Assembly: GCF_022898935.1 (NCBI RefSeq)
Contig: NZ_JALIRP010000001.1
Span: forward strand, 620,001 to 684,000
Reading direction: 5' to 3'
From: Paenibacillus mangrovi
GTDB lineage: Bacteria; Bacillota; Bacilli; Paenibacillales; Paenibacillaceae
DNA length: 64,000 bases
Below are positions 53,303 through 61,156 of the stretch, piece after piece. Position numbers and translations under genes: made by a program. Numbering within the stretch: the stretch's first letter is position 1; each line of letters opens with the position of its first letter. Under the pieces are notes generated by a model that saw nothing but the letters and a program-made list of their open reading frames with translations, did no database searches and had not been told where the DNA came from.

Positions 53303-53332
53303 TTGACAATTCTGATTCGATAAACATATAAT
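53303..53332 (+). promoter_or_regulatory. Promoter of the ArsR-DUF2087 gene
   Basis: TTGACA, 18 bases, TATAAT, both hexamers perfect, ending 73 bases before the start codon. Confidence 0.75.
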
Positions 53333-53345
53333 TAGACAAATATTA

Positions 53346-53365
53346 AATTAGATAATCATCTAATT
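53346..53365. promoter_or_regulatory. Candidate ArsR operator
   Basis: Perfect eight-base inverted repeat AATTAGAT-AATC-ATCTAATT, centred about 15-20 bases after the expected start of transcription. It is well placed for autorepression by the ArsR-type product. Confidence 0.65.
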
Positions 53366-53405
53366 AGTATCCAATTCATTTTTTAAAGCAAAAGGATGTG
53401 ACGAG

Positions 53406-53999
53406 ATGCAGCTTGAGAAAATCGTGAACTACCACAAAGCGCTGGCTGATCCGACACGGCTCCGTATTCTATTGCTGCTGTCGGAGGGTGAGATGAATGG
53501 CCAGGCTCTAGCGGAGAAGCTGAATATCTCCCAGCCAACGGTCACTCACCACGCAGCGAAGCTGAGGGAAGCGGCGCTGATCACGGAACGGCGCGAGAAG
53601 AATACGGTTTATTTTGCCCAAAATCACTATTTTATCCAGCAGCATGCCCAGGCATCACTGAACTTTATTTTCAAGGAAGGAGGAAAAGAGATGTCAGAAC
53701 CTGAGAATGAAAACGTCAAAGCGGCGGTGATCCGCAACTTTTTTGCCAAAGACGGCCGCATGCGCCAAATCCCATCTCAATACAAGAAGAAGCTTATTGC
53801 GCTTGAGCATTTGGTGGAGCAGCTGGAACCGGGCCGAAAGTATTCGGAAAAGGAAATCAATGAGTTCATTAAGCAGTATCATGAGGATTATGCAACGATC
53901 CGGAGAGAGTTTATTATGCATCAGTTTATGTACCGTGAAGACGGAATTTATGAGCTGAATCCACGAGAGCTATGGACGCATTGGGAGAACGTAAAGTAA
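53406..53999 (+). CDS. ArsR-type regulator with DUF2087 domain
   Basis: A 197-residue regulator. Residues 5-85 form an ArsR winged helix (HKALADPTRLRILLLLSEGE, ISQPTVTHHAAKLREAALI). The C-terminal half is DUF2087 (NFFAKDGRMRQIPSQYKKK, IKQYHEDYATIRREFI), often attached to such regulators. No Cys pair for metal binding is visible in the sensor helix, so the ligand is probably not an arsenic-type metal. Its promoter carries a palindrome, indicating autoregulation. The gene it controls may be itself or the divergent ypdA. Confidence 0.88.
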   Translation: MQLEKIVNYHKALADPTRLRILLLLSEGEMNGQALAEKLNISQPTVTHHAAKLREAALITERREKNTVYFAQNHYFIQQHAQASLNFIFKEGGKEMSEPENENVKAAVIRNFFAKDGRMRQIPSQYKKKLIALEHLVEQLEPGRKYSEKEINEFIKQYHEDYATIRREFIMHQFMYREDGIYELNPRELWTHWENVK

Positions 54000-54008
54000 A
54001 AAAAGGGC

Positions 54009-54038
54009 TTGACATTAGTCCGAGTAACTGGTTATGAT
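54009..54038 (+). promoter_or_regulatory. Promoter of the rsgA leader transcript
   Basis: TTGACA, 18 bases, TATGAT, directly after the ArsR gene and 34 bases before the leader-peptide start. Confidence 0.7.
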
Positions 54039-54071
54039 GTCAATATATGACAGGAAAGGAGTCGATAAATC

Positions 54072-54158
54072 ATGAAAAACAAAACATTATTTGTATCCGT
54101 CGTTCGTTATGATCTATCGGTCTCCTTTCATCGGCCTAAGCAGGTTCCCATGTTCTAA
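54072..54158 (+). CDS. Leader peptide, 28 residues
   Basis: ATG start ten bases after AAAGGAG; peptide MKNKTLFVSVVRYDLSVSF, then HRPKQVPMF. Codons near 54119-54135 contain the bases that can pair with the left arm of the terminator at 54188, and the stop codon sits in the loop of a CATGTT/AACATG hairpin (54149-54167). The arrangement is that of a translation-controlled attenuator. The product is probably regulatory rather than functional as a protein. It has no homologue I recall. Confidence 0.7.
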   Translation: MKNKTLFVSVVRYDLSVSFHRPKQVPMF

Positions 54159-54187
54159 TCCAACATGATGGACCCTAGTTTGCACAT

Positions 54188-54220
54188 GCCGCGGAGACCA
54201 CCAGTCTCCGTGGCTTTTTT
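54188..54220 (+). terminator. Leader terminator 1
   Basis: Eleven-base arms GCCGCGGAGAC and GTCTCCGTGGC (one mismatch), loop CACCA, six T. Its left arm can pair instead with 54119-54135. Confidence 0.85.
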
Positions 54221-54242
54221 GTTGCTGCTGTGTGCATGCAAT

Positions 54243-54274
54243 AACCCCGGAGCCTTTTGCTTCGGGGTTTTTTC
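54243..54274 (+). terminator. Leader terminator 2
   Basis: Arms AACCCCGGAGC and GCTTCGGGGTT (one G-U pair), loop CTTTT, six T. Its left arm can pair with the right arm of terminator 1 (7 of 8 bases). Confidence 0.85.
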
Positions 54275-54307
54275 TCCGCTAAACGCGGCCCTAACTGCTG
54301 TGAAAAT

Positions 54308-54325
54308 ACGTCGACAGACGTTTTT
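54308..54325 (+). terminator. Small third terminator-like hairpin
   Basis: Five-base arms ACGTC and GACGT, loop GACA, then a T run; about 50 bases before the rsgA start. The stem is short and likely weak. Confidence 0.4.
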
Positions 54326-54372
54326 CTATATTAAACGATTTAATCAAATACCAATTACTAGGGGGATTTTAT

Positions 54373-55464
54373 TTGAACAAACTGACGCAATATGGCTGGA
54401 ATACAAGCTGGGATCATGAATGGAGCAAAGAAGACCGCAGTCTTCTGAAGCCGGGAAGAATCACCGCTGATTTCGGTCAGATGTACCGGGTGTATACCAG
54501 TGAAGGAGAAGTTTGGGGCGAATTGTCCGGTAAAATGAAGCATACTCTCCAAAGCGGTGATCCATCCCCCGCCGTGGGCGATTGGGTGGAACTGCAGCTG
54601 CTGGAAGGAGAGGGGCGCGGCATTATTCACGGAATTTTGGACCGAAAGACGAGTATTTCAAGACAGAAGGCAGGAGCCAAATCGGCGCAGGAGCAATTGA
54701 TTGCCGCAAACGTCGATATCCTTTTCCTCGTGACTTCGCTCAATGATGATTACAATCCGAGAAGAATGGAAAGGTACCTTATTATGGCGTGGAACAGCGG
54801 CGTAAGTCCGGTCATTTTGCTGAGCAAAGCGGATTTGTGTGATGATGCTGAGGTGAAAGCCGCAGAAATGGAGCTCATTGCCCCAGGCGTTCCTGTCCAT
54901 GCGATTAGCGCGCTGGAGGATCTGGGGAAAGATGCGGTAATCGGCTATTTAAAAGAAGGGGTCACCGTTGCGCTTACAGGCTCTTCCGGCTGCGGCAAAT
55001 CAACGATTGTCAATTGGCTGGCGGGGACAAGCGAGCAGCGGACGCAAGGAATCCGCGAAGATGATAGCCGTGGGCGCCATACGACGACCCATCGCGAGCT
55101 GTTCCTCCTTCCGCAGGGCGGACTTATGGTAGATACGCCAGGGATGCGGGAGCTTCAACTGTATGATGATGACGGAGGAGGCTGGGAGCAGGTATTTGCT
55201 GATATTGAAGCGATTGGTGAAGGCTGCCGGTTTGCAGACTGCCAGCATATAAATGAGGCGGGATGCGCGGTTCGTGTGGCTGTTAATGCCGGCGAGATCG
55301 ATGAAAAAAGATTGCTGAATTACCGCAAAACCCAGCGGGAGCTGCAATTTCAGATGAAAAAAGAAGCGCGGAGCCAAAGGAAAATGAACCGGAAAGACCG
55401 CTCCGTCAAGGAACCGGTTCGCCGTAAATCCTCTTTTTGGAACAGCCGATTGAATGAGGAATAA
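54373..55464 (+). CDS. rsgA: Ribosome small-subunit GTPase RsgA
   Basis: A 363-residue circularly permuted GTPase that checks late 30S subunit maturation. It has an N-terminal OB fold, the G4 motif LLSKADL near residue 156 placed before G1 GSSGCGKST and G3 DTPGM, and a C-terminal zinc site CRFADCQH..C. The tail is rich in Lys/Arg. TTG start behind AGGGGGAT. It stands alone, not with prkC/rpe as in the B. subtilis copy, so this may be a second paralogue. It lies after a leader ORF and tandem terminators that would limit transcription from upstream. Confidence 0.92.
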   Translation: MNKLTQYGWNTSWDHEWSKEDRSLLKPGRITADFGQMYRVYTSEGEVWGELSGKMKHTLQSGDPSPAVGDWVELQLLEGEGRGIIHGILDRKTSISRQKAGAKSAQEQLIAANVDILFLVTSLNDDYNPRRMERYLIMAWNSGVSPVILLSKADLCDDAEVKAAEMELIAPGVPVHAISALEDLGKDAVIGYLKEGVTVALTGSSGCGKSTIVNWLAGTSEQRTQGIREDDSRGRHTTTHRELFLLPQGGLMVDTPGMRELQLYDDDGGGWEQVFADIEAIGEGCRFADCQHINEAGCAVRVAVNAGEIDEKRLLNYRKTQRELQFQMKKEARSQRKMNRKDRSVKEPVRRKSSFWNSRLNEE

Positions 55465-55582
55465 GAGAGGACGTGCTCGAAAAAACAATTGCTGCTGACC
55501 GCATGCAAAGGCTTTCTTTTGAGTTATATTTAGGCTTGCCCTATCAATATATAATAGAAAGAAGCTGCGGGAGGTGGAGGGT

Positions 55583-56110
55583 GTGGGTTTTTTACACTTG
55601 TTTTGGGGATTTCTGTTTCTGATTGACATCCGCATTAACGGCTTTGACATTCTGCCGGATGTGATTGGATATGTGCTCTTCTTTCTCGGTATGGCGAAGC
55701 TAGAAAGCAGGTCCGAGCATTTTCACAGGGGTAGAAATATGTCGGCAGTGATGATTGTTTTATCCTTGGTGTCACTCGTGATACAAGGTGCTTCGCCTCA
55801 ATCATGGTTGTTTTACTTTTTGTTTAACACGCTGATTTATATTCTTGAGTTGTACATTGTGTTCCATATTTGTTATGGTATCAGCGATATGGCAGGAAGA
55901 AGAGGTCTTCATGAGTTCCAGAACAAGGCAATCCAGCGCTGGAGATGGTTTTTCGGCCTTTCCATCGCTTTGTTAATCGTCTTGTTGATTGCTCCGCTCG
56001 TACCGCTGCTGACGATTTTTATGGGCATTGTTCTGATTATCGCTTCGCTCGTCATCTTTGTTTTGATGATGCTTTTGATGCGGGAGGCTGAGCATATGCT
56101 GAGCAGGTAA
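55583..56110 (+). CDS. Polytopic membrane protein of unknown function
   Basis: A 175-residue protein with about five hydrophobic segments (FLHLFWGFLFLIDI, IIASLVIFVLMMLLM). A central soluble loop with RRGLHEFQNKAIQRW separates helices 3 and 4. GTG 55583 is preferred since GGGAGG (55569-55574) overlaps the earlier GTG. I recognise no family. A terminator follows. Confidence 0.75.
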   Translation: MGFLHLFWGFLFLIDIRINGFDILPDVIGYVLFFLGMAKLESRSEHFHRGRNMSAVMIVLSLVSLVIQGASPQSWLFYFLFNTLIYILELYIVFHICYGISDMAGRRGLHEFQNKAIQRWRWFFGLSIALLIVLLIAPLVPLLTIFMGIVLIIASLVIFVLMMLLMREAEHMLSR

Positions 56111-56121
56111 ATGTCATCATG

Positions 56122-56150
56122 GGGAGTCTCCTCTGCAGACTCCTTTTTTG
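56122..56150 (+). terminator. Terminator after the membrane-protein gene
   Basis: Arms GGAGTCT and AGACTCC, seven-base loop, six T. Confidence 0.8.
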
Positions 56151-56151
56151 T

Positions 56152-56182
56152 TGCAAAACAAAGTCCCTCTTAATAGAGGGAC
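56152..56182 (-). terminator. Terminator of the small minus-strand gene
   Basis: On the minus strand GTCCCTCT-ATTA-AGAGGGAC, then TTTGTTTTG. The stop codon of the 79-residue gene lies in the loop, so the end of the ORF forms part of the hairpin. Confidence 0.7.
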
Positions 56183-56409
56183 AGTGCCAATGTGTCGTTT
56201 TCGCTTTTGCTGTGCAGAATGGCTTCAGAGCCTTCGATTTCAATGCTGATTAAGGAGTCCAGACACTTTTTCAATGCTCTTTTACCATTTTGAATCTTAT
56301 TTTCTAAGGTGCCGCTGAGCAGCTTTAATATTTTTTGGACGGATTGTTTGTTTTCGTTTGTGAAGTAGACTGGGACCATTTTGTTTTGGAAACTAATTAG
56401 CATTTTCAT
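56170..56409 (-). CDS. Small protein of unknown function, 79 residues
   Basis: A short basic/helical protein (MKMLISFQNKMVPVYFTNEN, KALKKCLDSLISIEIEG). GAGGTGA lies seven bases before the ATG, and a terminator overlaps the stop codon, which supports a real gene. No family recognised. It diverges from the secretion operon that begins 365 bases away. Confidence 0.65.
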   Translation of the reverse strand: MKMLISFQNKMVPVYFTNENKQSVQKILKLLSGTLENKIQNGKRALKKCLDSLISIEIEGSEAILHSKSENDTLALSLY

Positions 56410-56773
56410 AGAAAAATCACCTCGTTTGTGTTATTCCATATTTGTATTCTAACCGCCGATTATTAAAAAAACCTTAAAGTAATCTTATAAATACTTAAAT
56501 TGCGCACAATTTTTAGAGATTATATAGATTCTTTTCGTCATCCTGATTTGCTGAAAGCTTTATTAAATATTACACGAAAAAGGATATTTTATCATGAATA
56601 GGAATGAAAAACATCTGGAAATGATTCTCTTGGACTATTCTATTTTGAATTTTAATGATTTAAAATAGTTAATTTGTCACAAATTGACATGATTATGAAC
56701 GAGTGATACATTATCATAGAAGTTATTAATTCCTATGAATCATAGATTTACAGAGGATAAGAGGTGTAAAATA
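56410..56773. other. AT-rich gap before the type VII secretion operon
   Basis: About 364 bases, strongly AT-rich, with no convincing gene. It holds the 5' leader of the small minus-strand gene, the secretion-operon promoter at 56684-56712 and a doubtful 24-codon ORF (56594-56668). The region AAATTGCGCACAATTTTT near 56500 is partly palindromic (ATTGCGCACAAT). Nothing else is recognised. Confidence 0.6.
56684..56712 (+). promoter_or_regulatory. Candidate promoter of the type VII secretion operon
   Basis: A perfect TTGACA, 17 bases, TACATT, 61 bases before the yukD-like start. All genes downstream to the window edge run in the same direction with short gaps. Confidence 0.6.
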
Positions 56774-57085
56774 ATGATTCTCACCGTCTTAATATGCCGC
56801 CATGATAGAGACTGGTTTGATATAGACGTCCCGGGTGATTATCCCGTCATTCAATTGAAAGAAATGCTGGGTATGAGGGTATACGGCGAGTCCCCCCGCG
56901 CGGGACAGCAATATATATTGGAAGGAAAATTTCCGGATGGGCTCTGGTTCACGATCCGTGATTCTCAGGACATTGTGGAAGCGGGTCTTCGGGAGGGCTC
57001 CCTTGTAAGGCTTCAACGCGCATTTTCCACAACGGATGAGGAAGCTCCCGTATTTGGGAAAAGGAGCCTGTTTCAAAATGATTAA
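56774..57085 (+). CDS. yukD: YukD/EsaB ubiquitin-like protein of type VII secretion
   Basis: A 103-residue protein. Residues 1-85 fit the ubiquitin-like YukD/EsaB fold (ILTVLICRHDRDWFDIDVP, IQLKEMLGMRV, GLREGSLVRLQ). EsaB-type proteins are cytoplasmic regulators or accessories of type VII secretion. ATG 56774 follows GAGGTG by seven bases; an upstream in-frame ATG has no site. It is the first gene of the operon, 65 bases before essC. Confidence 0.82.
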   Translation: MILTVLICRHDRDWFDIDVPGDYPVIQLKEMLGMRVYGESPRAGQQYILEGKFPDGLWFTIRDSQDIVEAGLREGSLVRLQRAFSTTDEEAPVFGKRSLFQND

Positions 57086-57150
57086 AACGGGATGCACAAA
57101 TACCCAAAATGAATGAATGTTTGGAAAAGTAGAGGAGGAGCTGACGCATC

Positions 57151-60100
57151 ATGAATGTGTTGTATCAACGCTCGCCAAGAATTAAGCCGACGCTGAAGGA
57201 AGAGGACATAGAAATTTTAAGACCGCAGAATGAGCCTAACAAGCCTTCATTCTCTCTGGTCTCGATATTGCTTCCGGCTGTGATGACGATATTCAGTCTT
57301 GGGTTTTATATATATATGAATCTATCCGGAAAAATGGGCAATAGCAATTTAATTATGTTTCAGATGGTTTCCGTTATGATGATGCTGACGTCCTACACGA
57401 TTCCTTTCTTTGTTTATCTTGGCAGCAAGAAGAAATACAAGGAACAGGTGAAGGAGCGCGTCCGTCAGTATCATGCGGAGCTCGACAAACACAGGGAAGA
57501 ACTGACCGTAGGACATAAGGAACAGGTGAATGTGCTTTTTGAAGTTCACGGTGATCCGGATGTCTGTTTTCATGTTGTCAAAAACCGCAGCAGTGTTTTG
57601 TGGGAACGTTCTTTCGAGGATGATGATTTTCTGCATACGCGTATAGGAACCGGGAATCTTCCTTTTTATATGAAAGTGAAGGTGCCCCGATCGGATGGTT
57701 ATGTCAAGGATCCCTTGATTGAAGCGGCGCAGGAGCTGGCGAATGAATTCGAGACGGTTCCAGATGCTCCGGTTGCCTTGCCACTGTTTCAAGCCAAGGT
57801 CATCGGTATCGTGGGAGATCGCGAGTCGGTTATGAATTCGCTGCGCGTCATCATTGCCCAGCTGACGGTAAGACACTCGCCGGACGAAGTGAAGCTGGCT
57901 GCCTTTTACGAGGAAAAGGATGCTAGGGACTGGGACTGGATGCGCTGGTTCCCCCATACATGGGATGAGCACCGCAGTCTTCGTTATTTGTCGGACCGGC
58001 GGAGCAGCGCCCATCTGCTGGCAGATGAGCTCTTCCAACGACTGATGCGCCGTAAAACCTCAAGGCACGAGCATAAGAAAAAGACGGCCGAGCTGCCGGT
58101 TCAGGTTGTACTGTTATCGAACGGGCAATTGATTGAGGAGGAGCCTCTACTGCCGCTGCTGCTCGAGGATGCGGCGGAGATTGATGCCTGCACTATCATT
58201 GTATCCGACCGCAAGGAAACCCTTCCGATGCAATGTCATTTGATCGTGGATGTGAGCCAGAATCAAGGGCATTACTCTTTGAAACAGGAAGACGGAACAT
58301 TCAAACAGATGAGCTTTGTGCCGGACCTGCTTGCACTGGATCGGGCTGAGGCTCTATCACGTTACATGGCCCCAGTCCGGCTGAAACGGTCTTTGGCATC
58401 GGACGTACCGGATATGCTGACGCTGTTTGAAATGATGAACATTAAAACGATAGCAGATCTGGACGTGAAGCAGCGCTGGAGAAACAACCGTTATCCGGAC
58501 AGCCTGCCGGTACCCATTGGCGTACGTGCCGGCGGCAAAAAGATCAATTTGAACATCCATGATAAAATAGAGAGACAAGGGCATGGGCCCCATGGTCTGA
58601 TAGCCGGGACGACCGGTTCAGGCAAAAGCGAGGTTATCCAGTCGATCGTGGCTTCCCTTTCCGCCGAGTTCCATCCGCATGATCTGTCTTTCATGTTGAT
58701 CGATTACAAAGGCGGAGGGATGTCGAATACATTCACCAATCTGCCTCATGTGGTAGGGACGATTACCAATCTAAGCAGCGGCCTGATGGAGAGAGCCAAG
58801 ATATCGCTTAAGGCTGAGCTTGTCAGACGTCAAAAGATATTAAACGATGCCGGAAATCTGCAGCATATCGACGAGTATTACAAGCTGCTGAGACGGGAGG
58901 GCGGAGAACCTCTACCGCATCTGGTCATCATTATTGACGAATTCGCACAGCTCAAAAAAGATCAGCCGGAGTTCATGGATGAATTGATCAGCATCGCGGC
59001 TATAGGCCGTACGCTGGGTGTCCATTTGATTCTTGCGACTCAGAAACCGGCCGGCGTGGTTGACGATAAAATATGGAGTAACGCCCGTTTCCGCATCTGC
59101 CTGCGCGTGCAGGACGAGGGCGACAGCCGGGATATGCTCAAAATACCGAATGCGGCCTGGATCAACAACCCGGGACGGGGATATTTACAGGTGGGCAGCG
59201 ACGAAATTTTTGAAGAAATGCAGTTTGCATGGAGCGGCGCGCCTTATGTGGAGCAAACCGATTCCCCGGGACGTATCGTTCCGACGGAGATTGCATTAAA
59301 CGGAAAGCGTGAGAATTTGCTGACTACCAGCATGTCCGCTGCGAATCTGCAGATGGAACAGCCGCCGAAGCAGCTCCAGGTCTTTATCGACAAGCTTGCC
59401 GAAACGGCAAGAGAAGCCGGAATTCCGGGTCTTCAAGGACCATGGCTGCCTCCGCTTCCAGAAAGACTTGAGCTGGAGGAGTTGGCCGGTTATAAAGAAA
59501 ATACACAGCTGCAGGAGATTGAGGGTATCGTCGGCATTATTGATGATCTGTCTAATCAAAGCCAAAGGCCGCTCCATATCTCCGTACAGCAGGGCCACTG
59601 GGCTGTATATGGGATGCCTGGACTCGGCAAAACAACATTCGTGCAGACTCTGCTGATGTCCTTGGCTGGAAGCTATTCTCCGCTGTCATGGAATGGCTAC
59701 ATCGTGGATATGGGCCGCATGATGCGTGACTTCACAGGACTACCGCATATCGGCGGCGTGATGATGGCTGAAGAGGATGACAGGATCAAACGGCTGTTCC
59801 GTTTTTTGGTGAAAACGGTATCCAGGCGCAAGGAAATGTTTGCCGAGGTGGGTGTAAAAACCGCTGCAGCTTTCCGCCGTTCTCAGACGACCGTTCTACC
59901 GCAAGTTCTCGTTGTCATCGACGGGTATTTGAATTTCCGGAATGCATTTCCGGAAGAAAACGAAATGCTGGAATTTATTTTGCGTGAAGGCGGTAATCTT
60001 GGTATTACGTTTATCATTACATCGAACCGCATCTCTGATATTTTTGAAAAAGTACGCAGCAATATTGTGAATGCAGCAACGTTCGAGCTCGCGGATGCAT

Positions 60101-61140
60101 CGGATTATTATTATGCCGTTGGCAGACCTGCCAGAAATCCGGGTTCCATGCCGCCAGGAAGAGGGCTTGTGAAGGGACATATTCCACCGCTTGAGTTTCA
60201 AGCCGCGATGCCTGCATCCGGTGATGACGAGGCAGAGCGTTCCATAGCGCTCCGTTGCCGGATTCAGAACATTGCTCAGCACTATCCGAACGAATATGTG
60301 CCAAGGATCGAAAAGCTTCCCGAACAGATTCAGCTTCATGAGCTAATGCCGCATGCGGCGAGCTACAAGCCATTCCTTCCGGGGAATTCCTCCTTTAAAG
60401 TACCTGTCGGACTGTATACGGATGATTTGGAGCCTTTTGAGGTCGATTTGCAGGAAGGGCCGCATTTCATTGTTGCCAGCCCGATGGAGGGCGGTAAAAC
60501 CTCTTTTATGCTTGCGTGGATGCTGTCTTTGGCCTATCATTACTCTCCGGAACAGCTGCATATATATACGGTGGATTCCCGTTACGGCAGCCGTGGTTTG
60601 TCCCAATTGAAGGAGCTTCCTCATGTGCAGGGATGTGCCTCAAGAGAGGAAGAGCTGCCGATGCTGATCGGACATGTGCATGAACAGGTTCAGCGGCGTG
60701 GCAGCGGGGAGAATGAAGAGCCTGCGATTTTGTTAGTGATCGATGATGCTGACATATTGGCTAAACAGTTAGTCGACTTTACAATTAAAGAACAGCTGGG
60801 AGCGATTGTGCGCCTAGGACGTGACCGGAATGTTCATGTTCTGTTGTCAGGAGTTCCAGCTGATTTTCCAACCTTTGGGGTTGACTGGTTCAATGATGTG
60901 AAATCTAGCCAAAGCGGGTTTCTTTTCGGGACTTTAGACCCTAATGATTTATCGTTCTTTCGAATTCCTTTTTCGGAATCGAACAATTCCCCTGGCGGCT
61001 TGAAGCTTCTTCCACCAGGACAGGGGTACTACATAAAGCGGAAATATGCCAGGGTGAAAGCTGCAATTCCGTTCAATGACCAATGGAACAGCGATTACTG
61101 GGTCACAGAAATTCGTGACCGATGGCATGTTGTTGTTTGA
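57151..61140 (+). CDS. essC: Type VII secretion ATPase EssC/EccC
   Basis: The 1329-residue membrane-bound motor of ESX/type VII secretion. Two membrane helices lie at about 37-56 and 66-86. Three FtsK/SpoIIIE-type ATPase domains follow: Walker A GTTGSGKS (486-493) with Walker B LVIIIDEF (D596-E597); GMPGLGKT (821-828); and SPMEGGKT (1110-1117). Domains 2 and 3 have VIDGY and VIDDA instead of Asp-Glu, so only domain 1 seems fully catalytic. The protein starts directly with RSPRIKPTLKEEDIEILRP before the helices: the paired FHA domains of S. aureus EssC are missing, so the N-terminus is more like actinobacterial EccC. Confidence 0.93.
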   Translation: MNVLYQRSPRIKPTLKEEDIEILRPQNEPNKPSFSLVSILLPAVMTIFSLGFYIYMNLSGKMGNSNLIMFQMVSVMMMLTSYTIPFFVYLGSKKKYKEQVKERVRQYHAELDKHREELTVGHKEQVNVLFEVHGDPDVCFHVVKNRSSVLWERSFEDDDFLHTRIGTGNLPFYMKVKVPRSDGYVKDPLIEAAQELANEFETVPDAPVALPLFQAKVIGIVGDRESVMNSLRVIIAQLTVRHSPDEVKLAAFYEEKDARDWDWMRWFPHTWDEHRSLRYLSDRRSSAHLLADELFQRLMRRKTSRHEHKKKTAELPVQVVLLSNGQLIEEEPLLPLLLEDAAEIDACTIIVSDRKETLPMQCHLIVDVSQNQGHYSLKQEDGTFKQMSFVPDLLALDRAEALSRYMAPVRLKRSLASDVPDMLTLFEMMNIKTIADLDVKQRWRNNRYPDSLPVPIGVRAGGKKINLNIHDKIERQGHGPHGLIAGTTGSGKSEVIQSIVASLSAEFHPHDLSFMLIDYKGGGMSNTFTNLPHVVGTITNLSSGLMERAKISLKAELVRRQKILNDAGNLQHIDEYYKLLRREGGEPLPHLVIIIDEFAQLKKDQPEFMDELISIAAIGRTLGVHLILATQKPAGVVDDKIWSNARFRICLRVQDEGDSRDMLKIPNAAWINNPGRGYLQVGSDEIFEEMQFAWSGAPYVEQTDSPGRIVPTEIALNGKRENLLTTSMSAANLQMEQPPKQLQVFIDKLAETAREAGIPGLQGPWLPPLPERLELEELAGYKENTQLQEIEGIVGIIDDLSNQSQRPLHISVQQGHWAVYGMPGLGKTTFVQTLLMSLAGSYSPLSWNGYIVDMGRMMRDFTGLPHIGGVMMAEEDDRIKRLFRFLVKTVSRRKEMFAEVGVKTAAAFRRSQTTVLPQVLVVIDGYLNFRNAFPEENEMLEFILREGGNLGITFIITSNRISDIFEKVRSNIVNAATFELADASDYYYAVGRPARNPGSMPPGRGLVKGHIPPLEFQAAMPASGDDEAERSIALRCRIQNIAQHYPNEYVPRIEKLPEQIQLHELMPHAASYKPFLPGNSSFKVPVGLYTDDLEPFEVDLQEGPHFIVASPMEGGKTSFMLAWMLSLAYHYSPEQLHIYTVDSRYGSRGLSQLKELPHVQGCASREEELPMLIGHVHEQVQRRGSGENEEPAILLVIDDADILAKQLVDFTIKEQLGAIVRLGRDRNVHVLLSGVPADFPTFGVDWFNDVKSSQSGFLFGTLDPNDLSFFRIPFSESNNSPGGLKLLPPGQGYYIKRKYARVKAAIPFNDQWNSDYWVTEIRDRWHVVV

Positions 61141-61156
61141 GGGGAGGTGGCTCATA

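Noticed and set aside
56594-56668. Possible 24-codon ORF in the AT-rich gap before the secretion operon
   Set aside because: AAAGGAT upstream is a poor site, the peptide has no recognisable feature, and such ORFs occur by chance in AT-rich DNA.
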